A program made the translations under genes and the position numbers. A stretch of 64,000 nucleotides of DNA from Kiritimatiellales bacterium (GTDB lineage: Bacteria; Verrucomicrobiota; Kiritimatiellia; Kiritimatiellales; Pontiellaceae), in NCBI GenBank assembly GCA_003246265.1, contig QKAU01000056.1, positions 56,074 through 120,073 of the forward strand. Direction: 5' to 3'. This document shows positions 40,351 through 48,433 of the stretch, piece by piece; positions within the stretch are counted from its first letter, which is position 1; every line of letters begins with the position of its first letter. The notes under the pieces were generated by a model, which was given only the letters and a program-made list of their open reading frames with translations, was not told the DNA's origin and did not search any database.

Positions 40351-40368
40351 CTGGCACGGCCGCCGCAC

Positions 40369-41790
40369 CTACCGCCCCGGCGGGTGCTGACCCGGCGGGA
40401 ACGGCGGCGCCTCCGTCTCGTCCAGATAGCCGTCCCCGTTGCGATCTAGCCCGGGGAACTGGTCGGCCGGCCCGTCGAACTCCCGCTTCGAGACCTTGCC
40501 GTCGCCATCCTGGTCGAGACGCGCAACGAAACCGGCCATGCCGGGATCGCCCGGACGAATGTCGTTGCGGGAACCGGAATTCCGCCCCGCGACCTTGGGT
40601 CCCGAGCTGGCAGGGTCCGCCACGCCGCCACGCACCAGCCGGACCTGGTTGTCGATGCGCTGGGCATCGCCCTGCGGACCATGGCCCTGCGGCAGCCGGG
40701 CCTCGTCACCGCTCTTCTGGTCGCTCCGCTGCGCCCCCGCACCATGCACATCCATCCATTCGTTGTGCATGAAACCCAGCGCGCGCCCAAACGCAATGTA
40801 CACCGCCCGGCTGCCGCCGCGCGGATCGACGTGCGTTGTACTCGTCCAGTAATGGCCGTAATCCTTCTGCCCGTCCTCGTTGACTATCGGCGTGCATTTA
40901 AAGACCGGATCGATGGCGGGGGATTCCGTGGTGTCGGGCGAGCGCGTGTAGTCGACGATGCTCTGCAGCTCCTTGGCGTTCGGCAGCCGCCAGTCGTCGA
41001 GCCCCGCGAACTCCATCCCCTCCGCATAGGCCAGAGCCTCCTCCCAATCCATGCCCTTTCCGCCGTCCGCCTGCATCCAGGTCAGACCCGTCGCGCGGTC
41101 GGTGACGGTGCCGTCGCCGTTGTCGACCAAGTCGTTCCGGCCGTAGTCCGGATTTCCGCGGACATGGATGGCATAGAAGGTCTTGGCCTCCCGCCCCGGC
41201 ATGGCATCGACCGGATATCCCTTGATGCGCCCGTCGGCGAAGTTGACGCCGAACATCGCCCGGGCCCCGTGCATCACCTTGCCCGTGTAGATGGTCGAGG
41301 TCGCCCACTGCGAATCGATGATCCGGTCGCCCTCCTCCTCCCTGCCATACTGGAACCGGAAGAACTTCGCATCGATGAACGGCGTCGCTCCAACGCCGCT
41401 GTTCGGATCGGGATCGATGCCGGTAAAGTTGATCAGCGAGTAAAGCTCCTTGATGGTCGGCAACCGCCAATCGGCATAGCCGCCCGTCCGGCACGCTGCA
41501 ACGTCGGCCACGATTTCGGCGCAGGTCCGCTTGGCCCCGGGATCGGCCTGCCACATCAGGCCGGTCACCAGATCCGTGATCGTGCCGTCGCCGTTGTCGC
41601 GGTATGATGGCTGGTTGCCGTTGTACTGCGCGTCCTGTCCGAAGAATGGCCGGCCGACTTCCGGATAGTCGATCTCCATCCGGTCGTCGAAGCAGCGGAG
41701 CTGCCCCGTATCGACGATGGGGTATTCCCCTGCCCCGGCGCTGGCCAGGCACGCGGCCATGGCCAGACCCTTGATGATTACCTGCTTCAT
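40369..41790 (-). CDS. Secreted DUF1566 (Lcl C-terminal) protein with C-terminal EF-hands
   Basis: The start at 41790 follows AAGGAGG and opens a signal peptide (MKQVIIKGLAMAACLASAGAG); length is 473. Two DUF1566/Lcl C-terminal repeats each begin DNGDGT(I/V)TD..TGLxW and contain the DWRLP..KEL(Y/Q)S signature, near residues 70-120 and 225-285. After a Gly/Pro-rich spacer come two EF-hand-like calcium loops (DQDGDGKVSKREF, DRNGDGYLDETE). It is exported. Lcl-type domains occur in adhesins such as Legionella Lcl, but no ligand can be named here. It follows the arylsulfotransferase-like gene by 14 bases and shares its domain. Confidence 0.8.
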   Translation of the reverse strand: MKQVIIKGLAMAACLASAGAGEYPIVDTGQLRCFDDRMEIDYPEVGRPFFGQDAQYNGNQPSYRDNGDGTITDLVTGLMWQADPGAKRTCAEIVADVAACRTGGYADWRLPTIKELYSLINFTGIDPDPNSGVGATPFIDAKFFRFQYGREEEGDRIIDSQWATSTIYTGKVMHGARAMFGVNFADGRIKGYPVDAMPGREAKTFYAIHVRGNPDYGRNDLVDNGDGTVTDRATGLTWMQADGGKGMDWEEALAYAEGMEFAGLDDWRLPNAKELQSIVDYTRSPDTTESPAIDPVFKCTPIVNEDGQKDYGHYWTSTTHVDPRGGSRAVYIAFGRALGFMHNEWMDVHGAGAQRSDQKSGDEARLPQGHGPQGDAQRIDNQVRLVRGGVADPASSGPKVAGRNSGSRNDIRPGDPGMAGFVARLDQDGDGKVSKREFDGPADQFPGLDRNGDGYLDETEAPPFPPGQHPPGR

Positions 41791-41804
41791 TGCTGCGCCT
41801 CCTT

Positions 41805-44738
41805 TCACTGGACCTCGATGCTAAGGCGATAGAAAAAGTGGCTGTTGGCCGAGGTGTCCACGACATAGTTGCTCGAAGTCGTCTCGCCCAGCGGAGTCCA
41901 TATCCCATCCACCAGGTTGGAGCAACCTTCAATCGTGCAAGCATACCCGGCCGCGTTCGGCCAACTGAGGGTACTGCCACTCAAGGTCAACTCAACCGGA
42001 TCGGCGCCCGCATCGCGCACGAGGCGGACGTAGTTGTACCAGCGGGCGGCATCGCCCTGGGGCGATGACGTGTAGTACCAGCCGTCTGGAACGTAGGTAT
42101 ATCCCGTGGTGTCGTAGGTCTTCAATTCGCTGCGCTGGGCGCCGGCGCCATGGACATCCTGCCACATGCCGTTGAAATATCCCATCGCCCGGCCGAAACA
42201 GACATATGCGCCATGGGCACCGCTACCGCTCTGCTGCACGTGGGTCGTGCCGGAGCAATACCACGGCCAATCGGCCTGGCCCGCCTCATTGGTGATCGTT
42301 GTGCAATGGAGAAGCGGATCGATGGCGGGCGAACCGGTGGCGGTCGGGGCGCGGCCATAGTCCACGATGGACTGCAGTTCCTTCGCGCTGGGCAGGCGCC
42401 AGTCGCCATAGCCCAGGTAGTTGGCAGCATTCATCTGCTGCGCGTAGGCCAGCGCATTGCTCCATAGCATCCCGGAGCCGCTGTCCTCCTGCGCCCACAT
42501 CATGCCGGTGGCATGGTCGGTCACGGTGCCGTCGCCGTTGTCTTGAAAGTCGTTGATGCCGTAGCCCGCGTTGCCGCGGCACAGGTAGACCAGGAAGGCC
42601 TTCGTTACCGGGTACGACTTGATCCGGCCATCGACGATATTGAGGCCGGGCATCGTCTGCACGCCGCCTCCCATCACCGGATCCAGGTGGAGGGTGGAGG
42701 TGGCCACCTGCGAATCGATGGTCCGCTCGCCGGCATTCGTGTCGCCCCAGGCATATTCGAAATAGTCGGGGTTGATGAACGGAACGAGCGTGGAGGTATC
42801 GTCGCTCATCGGATCGGTGCCGCGGAAATCCATCAGGGAGTAGACCTCCTTGATGGATGGCATCCGCCAGTCGCCGTAGCCGCCGAAGTTGGCGGCGTTG
42901 ACGGTCGCGACGTAGTCCGCGGCCGCGGACGGGGTCATCTTATCGTTGATGTCGATGACCCCGTCGTTGTTCCAGTCGGGCGACCGGGTCCAGGTCAATT
43001 GCGTGTTGTAGTCGTAGACCGTCAAGCCGTCGGGGCTGATTTCATAGCAGGGCTGGTGTCCGTCGAACTGGGCATCCTGGCCGTAGTAGGCGTCGCCGAT
43101 GCCGGGCGCGGCAATCCCGCCGCTGTTGCCGAAGAACAAAGTCTGATGGGTATCGACGACGGCATACGGCACCGTAGGCAAGGCCAGCTCGGTGCCGCCG
43201 AACCCGGCAAAGTCGGGCGCGTAGCGCTCGAAGCGGAACAGGTCGCCGCTGCCGATGTATTCCCAGGCCGGCGCACCGTCCGTCGTTACCTCAAAGGCGC
43301 GGCCGGCCGTGCCTTCGCAGACAAGTGTATTGCCGTTCCGCAGGCGCTGCGCTCCGGAGATGTGCGAGGCATAGAAATCGGTCGCCACCGAATTCGTGTA
43401 GGTCCAGACCGGAGAAAGCGGGAGACCGGCGGTGTAGCTTCCATCGGGAGCGACCGGTGGAACAATCTCGTCGACGGAGGAAGAGTCGCCGCCGGGGCGG
43501 CCCTGCCCGTTATTGAAGATCAGGATATCGCCCGCCCCCGGCAACCCGTCGGCGATCCACTGGGCGTTGTGCTGGACAAACAGCTGCTGATCGGTGGAAT
43601 CCCCTGCCCCGTAGGTTTGCGGGTTGCCCCAGCGGTAGAGCAGGTCGCCCGCGGAACCCGCAGCTTCCGCCGTGGTCGTGCCGTGGTCGATAATCCAGAT
43701 TTCGCTGAAGTTGCGGACACTGAGCAGGATCTGGTCGAACTCCGCGTTGTAGTCGACGGCGTTGATGTGGTTCCAGTCGGCCCCTCCGCCGGAGCCGCTT
43801 AAGACGTAGTTAAGATCGATCTTTTCCGGATGGTCCGCCACCACGTCGAAGTTGTCGACGAAGGGATTGTAGTCCTGGACCAGGTGGTCCCAAACATGCC
43901 ATTCCCAGACGATGGTGCCGCCGTAGCTGCCGGTCGGAGCGATTTCGACGAGGGTATCGGGCCACAGCTCGCCGTCGTCCAGCAGGCTCGGATTCCTTCC
44001 CGCGTTGTCCGCCTCCGCCTGCGTCTTGAGTTCCCAGGCAATCATCAGCAGGTTGCCGTTGGGTAGCACCTTGACATCATGGTGCGAACGGTGCGCGGCT
44101 GTATCGTAGTCATAGGACCAGGACAGGTTGCCGTCCCAGCCGAACTGTTCCACGCGTCCGGCGCACCCTCCCGCATTGAACGTCGTGCTGCCGGTGTTGG
44201 CCGTGCGCAGCAGCGAACCATCCTCCAGCAGGTAGGCCGACTGCCCAGGCGGGTGGCTGCTCGACCAGGTCTTCACGATGTTGCCGTCGTTGTCCACCAG
44301 GTAGGTGTTGGTCGACGACAACGGACTGAACAGGTTGTATCCCGAGGCCGGTGGACCGTTCGTAAACGATGCGTCGGAGGAGCCGGCCCCGACCGTAAAG
44401 CCGGCGATCTTCGCAAACGCGATCTGGCCTTGCGGCGTAGTGAACGTGACCACGCAATCCTTCGCACCTTCGGCCTCTCCCGGCGGAATGTTGAACACCG
44501 CCATCACCGTATCGAGACTGGGGTGCAGGATCGATGCTCCGCCCAGCGCTCCGATCATCACGCTGTCGGGCACGATGCCGGCGGGCGGGGTCGGCGGGGT
44601 GCTGTTCGGCAGCGTAAACGTCACCAGCAGATTCGACGTGCCGGGGTCGGCCCGGCCGGGAGCGATCGAGTTGATCGTAAACTGCGCGCGAAGGTCGCCT
44701 GCCGCCATCGCGAAGAGAAGAACCAGCATCTTTTTCAT
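41805..44738 (-). CDS. Secreted arylsulfotransferase (ASST)-like protein fused to two DUF1566 domains
   Basis: The protein has 977 residues with a short signal peptide (MKKMLVLLFAMAAGDLRA). After an N-terminal beta-sandwich (~20-125), residues ~130-540 read as an ASST-type six-bladed propeller: GYNLFSPLSSTNTYLVDNDGNIVKTW-like beginning, HRSHHDVKVLPNGNLLM, DWNHINAVDYN, and ISGAQRLRNGNTLV. Histidines of HHD and NHI correspond to conserved ASST positions. Residues ~570-910 hold two DUF1566 repeats similar to those of the next gene. The C-terminal segment ending FFYRLSIEVQ is a common tail in PVC secreted proteins. Activity is uncertain; a structural surface role is equally possible. Confidence 0.72.
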   Translation of the reverse strand: MKKMLVLLFAMAAGDLRAQFTINSIAPGRADPGTSNLLVTFTLPNSTPPTPPAGIVPDSVMIGALGGASILHPSLDTVMAVFNIPPGEAEGAKDCVVTFTTPQGQIAFAKIAGFTVGAGSSDASFTNGPPASGYNLFSPLSSTNTYLVDNDGNIVKTWSSSHPPGQSAYLLEDGSLLRTANTGSTTFNAGGCAGRVEQFGWDGNLSWSYDYDTAAHRSHHDVKVLPNGNLLMIAWELKTQAEADNAGRNPSLLDDGELWPDTLVEIAPTGSYGGTIVWEWHVWDHLVQDYNPFVDNFDVVADHPEKIDLNYVLSGSGGGADWNHINAVDYNAEFDQILLSVRNFSEIWIIDHGTTTAEAAGSAGDLLYRWGNPQTYGAGDSTDQQLFVQHNAQWIADGLPGAGDILIFNNGQGRPGGDSSSVDEIVPPVAPDGSYTAGLPLSPVWTYTNSVATDFYASHISGAQRLRNGNTLVCEGTAGRAFEVTTDGAPAWEYIGSGDLFRFERYAPDFAGFGGTELALPTVPYAVVDTHQTLFFGNSGGIAAPGIGDAYYGQDAQFDGHQPCYEISPDGLTVYDYNTQLTWTRSPDWNNDGVIDINDKMTPSAAADYVATVNAANFGGYGDWRMPSIKEVYSLMDFRGTDPMSDDTSTLVPFINPDYFEYAWGDTNAGERTIDSQVATSTLHLDPVMGGGVQTMPGLNIVDGRIKSYPVTKAFLVYLCRGNAGYGINDFQDNGDGTVTDHATGMMWAQEDSGSGMLWSNALAYAQQMNAANYLGYGDWRLPSAKELQSIVDYGRAPTATGSPAIDPLLHCTTITNEAGQADWPWYCSGTTHVQQSGSGAHGAYVCFGRAMGYFNGMWQDVHGAGAQRSELKTYDTTGYTYVPDGWYYTSSPQGDAARWYNYVRLVRDAGADPVELTLSGSTLSWPNAAGYACTIEGCSNLVDGIWTPLGETTSSNYVVDTSANSHFFYRLSIEVQ

Positions 44739-44788
44739 TCCAGCCTCCGTTTCCTTTTCGATCCTGCCTGGAAGCTAGCACCGGCTAC

Positions 44789-44805
44789 CTTAAAACCCGG
44801 TTAAG
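44789..44805 (-). promoter_or_regulatory. PmrA-like box upstream of the ASST/DUF1566 operon
   Basis: On the plus strand it reads CTTAAA-N5-GTTAAG, two half-sites 11 bases apart; on the minus strand CTTAAC-N5-TTTAAG. It ends about 50 bases before the ASST start codon. It resembles the tandem half-sites bound by OmpR/PmrA-type regulators. Confidence 0.5.
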
Positions 44806-44840
44806 GAGGAAAAATTAATCCGGCCTTTTTTCCGCTCCTC

Positions 44841-44857
44841 CTTAATCCCATCTTAAG
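44841..44857 (+). promoter_or_regulatory. PmrA-like box upstream of the two-component operon
   Basis: CTTAAT-N5-CTTAAG matches the YTTAAK-N5-YTTAAK layout of PmrA boxes. It lies 50 bases before the response-regulator ATG, mirroring the box on the other side of the divergent region. Autoregulation by the adjacent regulator is a natural reading. Confidence 0.55.
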
Positions 44858-44907
44858 GTTCGCGATGCTACAACCTATCGCGTACCTTGAAGCAAAGGAG
44901 AGCCCGC

Positions 44908-45561
44908 ATGCGCCTGTTGATCGTGGAGGACGAATCGGACCTGAGGCTGGCCCTGTCGATGGCGCTGGCCGAAGAGGGCTACGCCTTGGATACGGCCGAA
45001 GATGGCCGGGAGGGCCTCTACAAGGCTTTGAACTGGGACTACGACGCCATCATCCTCGACCTGATGATGCCGGAGATGGACGGATGGGAGATGCTCGAAC
45101 GGCTCCGCAAGGAGAAGCATACCCCGGTGCTGGTCCTTACCGCCCGCGGGGAGCTCGACGACCGCGTGCGCGGGCTCGATCTCGGATCCGACGACTTCCT
45201 GGTGAAACCGTTCGAGATGGAGGAGCTCAGCGCCCGCCTCCGCGCCATCATCCGCCGCGCAGCCGGAAAGTCGACCAGCGTCCTCTATCTGCGGAACCTC
45301 GAGGTGGACACCGCCAGGAAAACCGTACGGGTCGGCGGCAAGCCGATCGCCCTGACCGCCATGGAGTACGCCCTGATCGAATACCTCATGATGCATTGCG
45401 GCAAGGTGGTCACCCGCATCGATCTCTACGAGCACCTGTTCGACGAACAGGACGACTCGCTCTCGAACGTCCTCGACGTCCATGTCTGCAACCTGCGCCG
45501 CAAGCTGGGCATCGACTGCATCCGGACGCGGCGTGGCCACGGCTATATCCTGGAGAGATGA
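44908..45561 (+). CDS. OmpR-family response regulator (QseB/PmrA-like)
   Basis: The start at ATG 44908 has AAGGAG; a TTG at 44887 is in frame but lies before that Shine-Dalgarno. The protein has 217 residues. The receiver domain shows the acidic pocket VEDESD, phospho-Asp in IILDLMMPEMDGW near residue 51, Thr in VLTARG near 79 and Lys in VKPFEMEEL near 101. The C-terminal winged helix has LTAMEYALIEYLM and SNVLDVHVCNLRRKLG, which groups it with QseB/PmrA/TctD-like regulators. It overlaps its kinase gene by 4 bases. Confidence 0.93.
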   Translation: MRLLIVEDESDLRLALSMALAEEGYALDTAEDGREGLYKALNWDYDAIILDLMMPEMDGWEMLERLRKEKHTPVLVLTARGELDDRVRGLDLGSDDFLVKPFEMEELSARLRAIIRRAAGKSTSVLYLRNLEVDTARKTVRVGGKPIALTAMEYALIEYLMMHCGKVVTRIDLYEHLFDEQDDSLSNVLDVHVCNLRRKLGIDCIRTRRGHGYILER

Positions 45562-46961
45562 AGATGTTCCGCAGCATCAAATGGCGCCTGCAGGCGTGGC
45601 AGATGCTCCTGCTGGCCGCCGTGCTGGCCGTACTGCTGGCGCTGCACTACCAGCTGCGCAGGAAGGAGCTCGTGGCGCAGGTCGACAAGCAATTGCGCGA
45701 CGCCCTCGTCATCGTCCTGCCGGTCGTCGCCCCGCCCCCATCCGCCCTGCCGCCGCGGCGGGAGCCGCAGCAGCTGCCGCCCCCCCTTGCGGACGGTCCG
45801 GAACAGATCGGCCAGGATTTCATCGAACAGATCGCCGACCACGACTACTATGTGATGGCTTGGAACGCCGCGGGCGCCGAGGAAGCACGGCACGGCAGCG
45901 TACCGGCGGACCTGGCCCTGCCCGATCCGCCCCCGGCAGCCGGCAAGCAGGTGATCGCCACGCGCGCCGGGAACCGCGAGCTGGTGCGCCACCAGCCCAA
46001 CGGCGTCGTGATCCTAGTCGGCCAGCCCCTGGCACCGGTGTACCGGATCCTGGCGGCAACGAGAATCCATCTGCTCGCGGTCGGGCTGGCCGTGATGGCC
46101 ACGGGCTTTGCCGGCGGGTGGCTCATCATCGCCCGCGTCATGCGGCCGCTCCGGGAAATCGGCCAGACCGCCCGGCGCATCGCATCGGGCGAACGCAACC
46201 GCCGCATCGAACTGGCCGATGCGCCCGTGGAGCTCGAGGACATGGCCTGCACCCTGAACGAAACCTTCGACCACCTCGACGATGCCATCGAAACGCAAAA
46301 GCGGTTCTCCGCCGACGCCTCCCATGAGTTGCGCACGCCCATCGCGGTCGTCATCGCCCAGACCCAGGCCGCCCTCAGGCGCGACCGGTCGACCGAGGAA
46401 TACAAAGCCGTCCTGGAAGCCTGCCTGCGTGCGGGGCAGCGAATGAAGACCATGGCCAACAGCCTGCTCGAACTCAACCGTGTCGAACGCATCGATGCCG
46501 AGCTGCTGAAGGGACGGCACGACCTCAACACCCTCCTGCATGAAACGGCCACCTCCACCGCACTGCTCTCGGACCTCCATCCCGTCGAATTCAAGGCGGC
46601 CGCAGAGGCGCTTTGGGCGGACGTCGACGGCGAACGCATCCAGCAGGTGGCCGCCAACCTCGTTGCCAATGCCCTGCAGCACAATCCGGACGGCTGCCCC
46701 ATCCGCGTGGAATTGCGCAGGAACGGAGGAAAGGCGGAAATCGAAGTCGCCGACGGGGGCGCCGGCATCGCCCCAGAGCACCTTCCGCACCTCTTCGAAC
46801 GCTTCTTCCGCGTCGACAAGTCGCGCTCGCGCGAGCACGGCGGCGCCGGGCTCGGCCTCGCGATCGCCAAGGGGATCGTCGAGGCCCATGGGGGAACGAT
46901 CGCCGTCTCGTCCATGCCCGGCCAGGGAACCACCTTCACCATCGAGCTGCCGCTCGCATAA
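45558..46961 (+). CDS. Sensor histidine kinase
   Basis: The protein has 467 residues from ATG 45558 (overlap ATGA with the regulator). Helix 1 is at about residues 13-30, followed by a periplasmic domain of about 135 residues with a Pro-rich patch (PPPSALPPRREPQQLPPP). Helix 2 is near 170-195, then HAMP. The phosphoacceptor is in FSADASHELRTPIAV near 255. ATP-binding boxes are complete: NLVANALQHNPDG, VADGGAGIAPE, FERFF, GGAGLGLAIAK. It phosphorylates the regulator encoded just upstream. The signal is unknown; the divergent DUF1566 secreted proteins are likely targets. Confidence 0.93.
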   Translation: MKMFRSIKWRLQAWQMLLLAAVLAVLLALHYQLRRKELVAQVDKQLRDALVIVLPVVAPPPSALPPRREPQQLPPPLADGPEQIGQDFIEQIADHDYYVMAWNAAGAEEARHGSVPADLALPDPPPAAGKQVIATRAGNRELVRHQPNGVVILVGQPLAPVYRILAATRIHLLAVGLAVMATGFAGGWLIIARVMRPLREIGQTARRIASGERNRRIELADAPVELEDMACTLNETFDHLDDAIETQKRFSADASHELRTPIAVVIAQTQAALRRDRSTEEYKAVLEACLRAGQRMKTMANSLLELNRVERIDAELLKGRHDLNTLLHETATSTALLSDLHPVEFKAAAEALWADVDGERIQQVAANLVANALQHNPDGCPIRVELRRNGGKAEIEVADGGAGIAPEHLPHLFERFFRVDKSRSREHGGAGLGLAIAKGIVEAHGGTIAVSSMPGQGTTFTIELPLA

Positions 46962-46966
46962 GGCAA

Positions 46967-46995
46967 AAGGGATTCCGCACCAGGCGGAATCCCTT
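46967..46995. terminator. Terminator after the two-component operon, usable in both directions
   Basis: Perfect 12-base arms AAGGGATTCCGC and GCGGAATCCCTT enclose a 5-base loop just after the kinase stop. TTGTCTT follows on the plus strand and TTTTG on the minus strand. Confidence 0.75.
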
Positions 46996-47062
46996 GTCTT
47001 GGCCACAGCGGAATACGGCTTGGGCAGTTCACGAATGGGATGCCGACGCCGATTCCACTGGC

Positions 47063-47109
47063 AAGGACGGCTGTCCCCAGCCGTCCTTGGCGGTGTGGAA
47101 CACTCCGCC
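47063..47109. repeat. Tandem hairpins in the kinase-argG convergent gap
   Basis: Two adjacent dyads are visible: AAGGACGGCTG-TCCC-CAGCCGTCCTT (perfect, 11 pairs), then GGCGGTGTG-GAA-CACTCCGCC with one mismatch. Neither has a T-tract. They look like a REP-type or mRNA 3'-end structure rather than a classical terminator. Confidence 0.5.
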
Positions 47110-47143
47110 CAATCCATCAACGGCAACTCAACCGTTGCCTGCT

Positions 47144-48346
47144 CTAGCGCTTGTTCTTCATCGAAGCCATCACGCGCAGGCGCAGGGCGTTTAGCTTGAT
47201 GAATCCGGTGGCGTCGGACTGGTCGTAGCCGCCCGCCTCGTCGAAGCTGACGATGTTCGGATCGTAGAGCGAGAAGGGCGAACGCCGCCCGCAGACATGC
47301 ACCCCGCCCTTGAAGAGCTTGACGCGCACGTCGCCGGTGACCGTCTTCTGGCTTTCGACGATGGCGGCCTGGAGCATTTCGCGTTCGGGGGCGAACCAGT
47401 AGCCGTTGTAGACCAGCTCGGCATACTTGGGGATGAATCCGTCGCGCAGGTGCATCACTTCGCGGTCCATGCAGATGGATTCGAGCGCGCGGTGCGCATG
47501 GTGCAGGATGGTACCGCCGGGGGTTTCGTAGACGCCGCGATCCTTCATGCCGGTATAGCGGTTCTCGACGATGTCGATGCGGCCGACGGAATGTTCGCAC
47601 CCGATCGCGTTGAGTTTGCGCAGCAGGGCTGCGGGAGCGAGCCTTTCGCCGTTGACGGCGACGGGAATCCCCTGCTCGAAAGAGACCTCGACATATTCCG
47701 GCTCGTCCTTGGCCTGGCTGAGCGGCTTGGTCATGCACCACATGTTCGCGTCGGGCTCGTTCCACGGATCCTCGAGGATGCCGCCCTCAAAGCTGATGTG
47801 GAGCATGTTGCGGTCCATGCTGTAGGGCTTCTTCGCCGACACGGAACAGGGGATGCCCTTCTCCTCCAGGTATTTGATCATGTCCTGGCGGCCCTTGAAG
47901 GTAAACTCCCTGGGCATGCGCCACGGGGCGATCACCTTGATGTCGGGCTTGAGGGCGTAGGCGGTGAGCTCGAAGCGGACCTGGTCGTTGCCCTTGCCGG
48001 TCGCGCCGTGGCAGATCGCCTCGGCCCCTTCGGCGATGGCGAGGTCGACCATGCGCTTGGCGATGAGCGGGCGGGCGATGGAGGTGCCGAGCAGGTAGGT
48101 TCCCTCGTAGACCGCGTTGGCCTGCATCATCGGATAGATGAAATCGCGGGCGAACTCTTCGCGGACATCGTCCACGACGCACTTGACCGCCCCGTGCTTG
48201 AGGGCCTTGGCCTCCAGGCCGTCGAGCTCCTCCTCCTGGCCGAGGTTGGCGCAGTAGCAGACGACCTCGGCGTTGAACTTCTCCTGCAGCCAGGTGAGCA
48301 GGACGGTCGTGTCGAGACCTCCCGAATAGGCAAGAACAACCTTCAT
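47144..48346 (-). CDS. argG: Argininosuccinate synthase
   Basis: The protein has 400 residues from [17 protein letters not shown] at 48346. The P-loop-like ATP pyrophosphatase motif AYSGGLDTT is at the N-terminus. [16 protein letters not shown] near residue 115 and the citrulline/aspartate-binding segment [14 protein letters not shown] near 175 are typical. It condenses citrulline with aspartate. It is the last gene of the arg run, 87 bases after an unknown 481-residue gene. argH, argC and argF are not in the window. Confidence 0.95.
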   Translation of the reverse strand: MKVVLAYSGGLDTTVLLTWLQEKFNAEVVCYCANLGQEEELDGLEAKALKHGAVKCVVDDVREEFARDFIYPMMQANAVYEGTYLLGTSIARPLIAKRMVDLAIAEGAEAICHGATGKGNDQVRFELTAYALKPDIKVIAPWRMPREFTFKGRQDMIKYLEEKGIPCSVSAKKPYSMDRNMLHISFEGGILEDPWNEPDANMWCMTKPLSQAKDEPEYVEVSFEQGIPVAVNGERLAPAALLRKLNAIGCEHSVGRIDIVENRYTGMKDRGVYETPGGTILHHAHRALESICMDREVMHLRDGFIPKYAELVYNGYWFAPEREMLQAAIVESQKTVTGDVRVKLFKGGVHVCGRRSPFSLYDPNIVSFDEAGGYDQSDATGFIKLNALRLRVMASMKNKR

Positions 48347-48433
48347 GGCAAGAATCCTTTCTTTTCCGCTGGGTAAAGGCGGGTGTTCTACCGCCATTGG
48401 CCCGGCCAATCAATCCCGTTCACCGGGAATCCC

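Noticed and set aside
40253..40368. Lysine riboswitch upstream of lysA
   Set aside because: The gap is short and mostly the DUF1566 terminator; there is no room for the large lysine aptamer.
44887..44907. TTG start extending the response regulator by seven residues
   Set aside because: The AAGGAG ribosome site lies inside this extension and serves the ATG at 44908.
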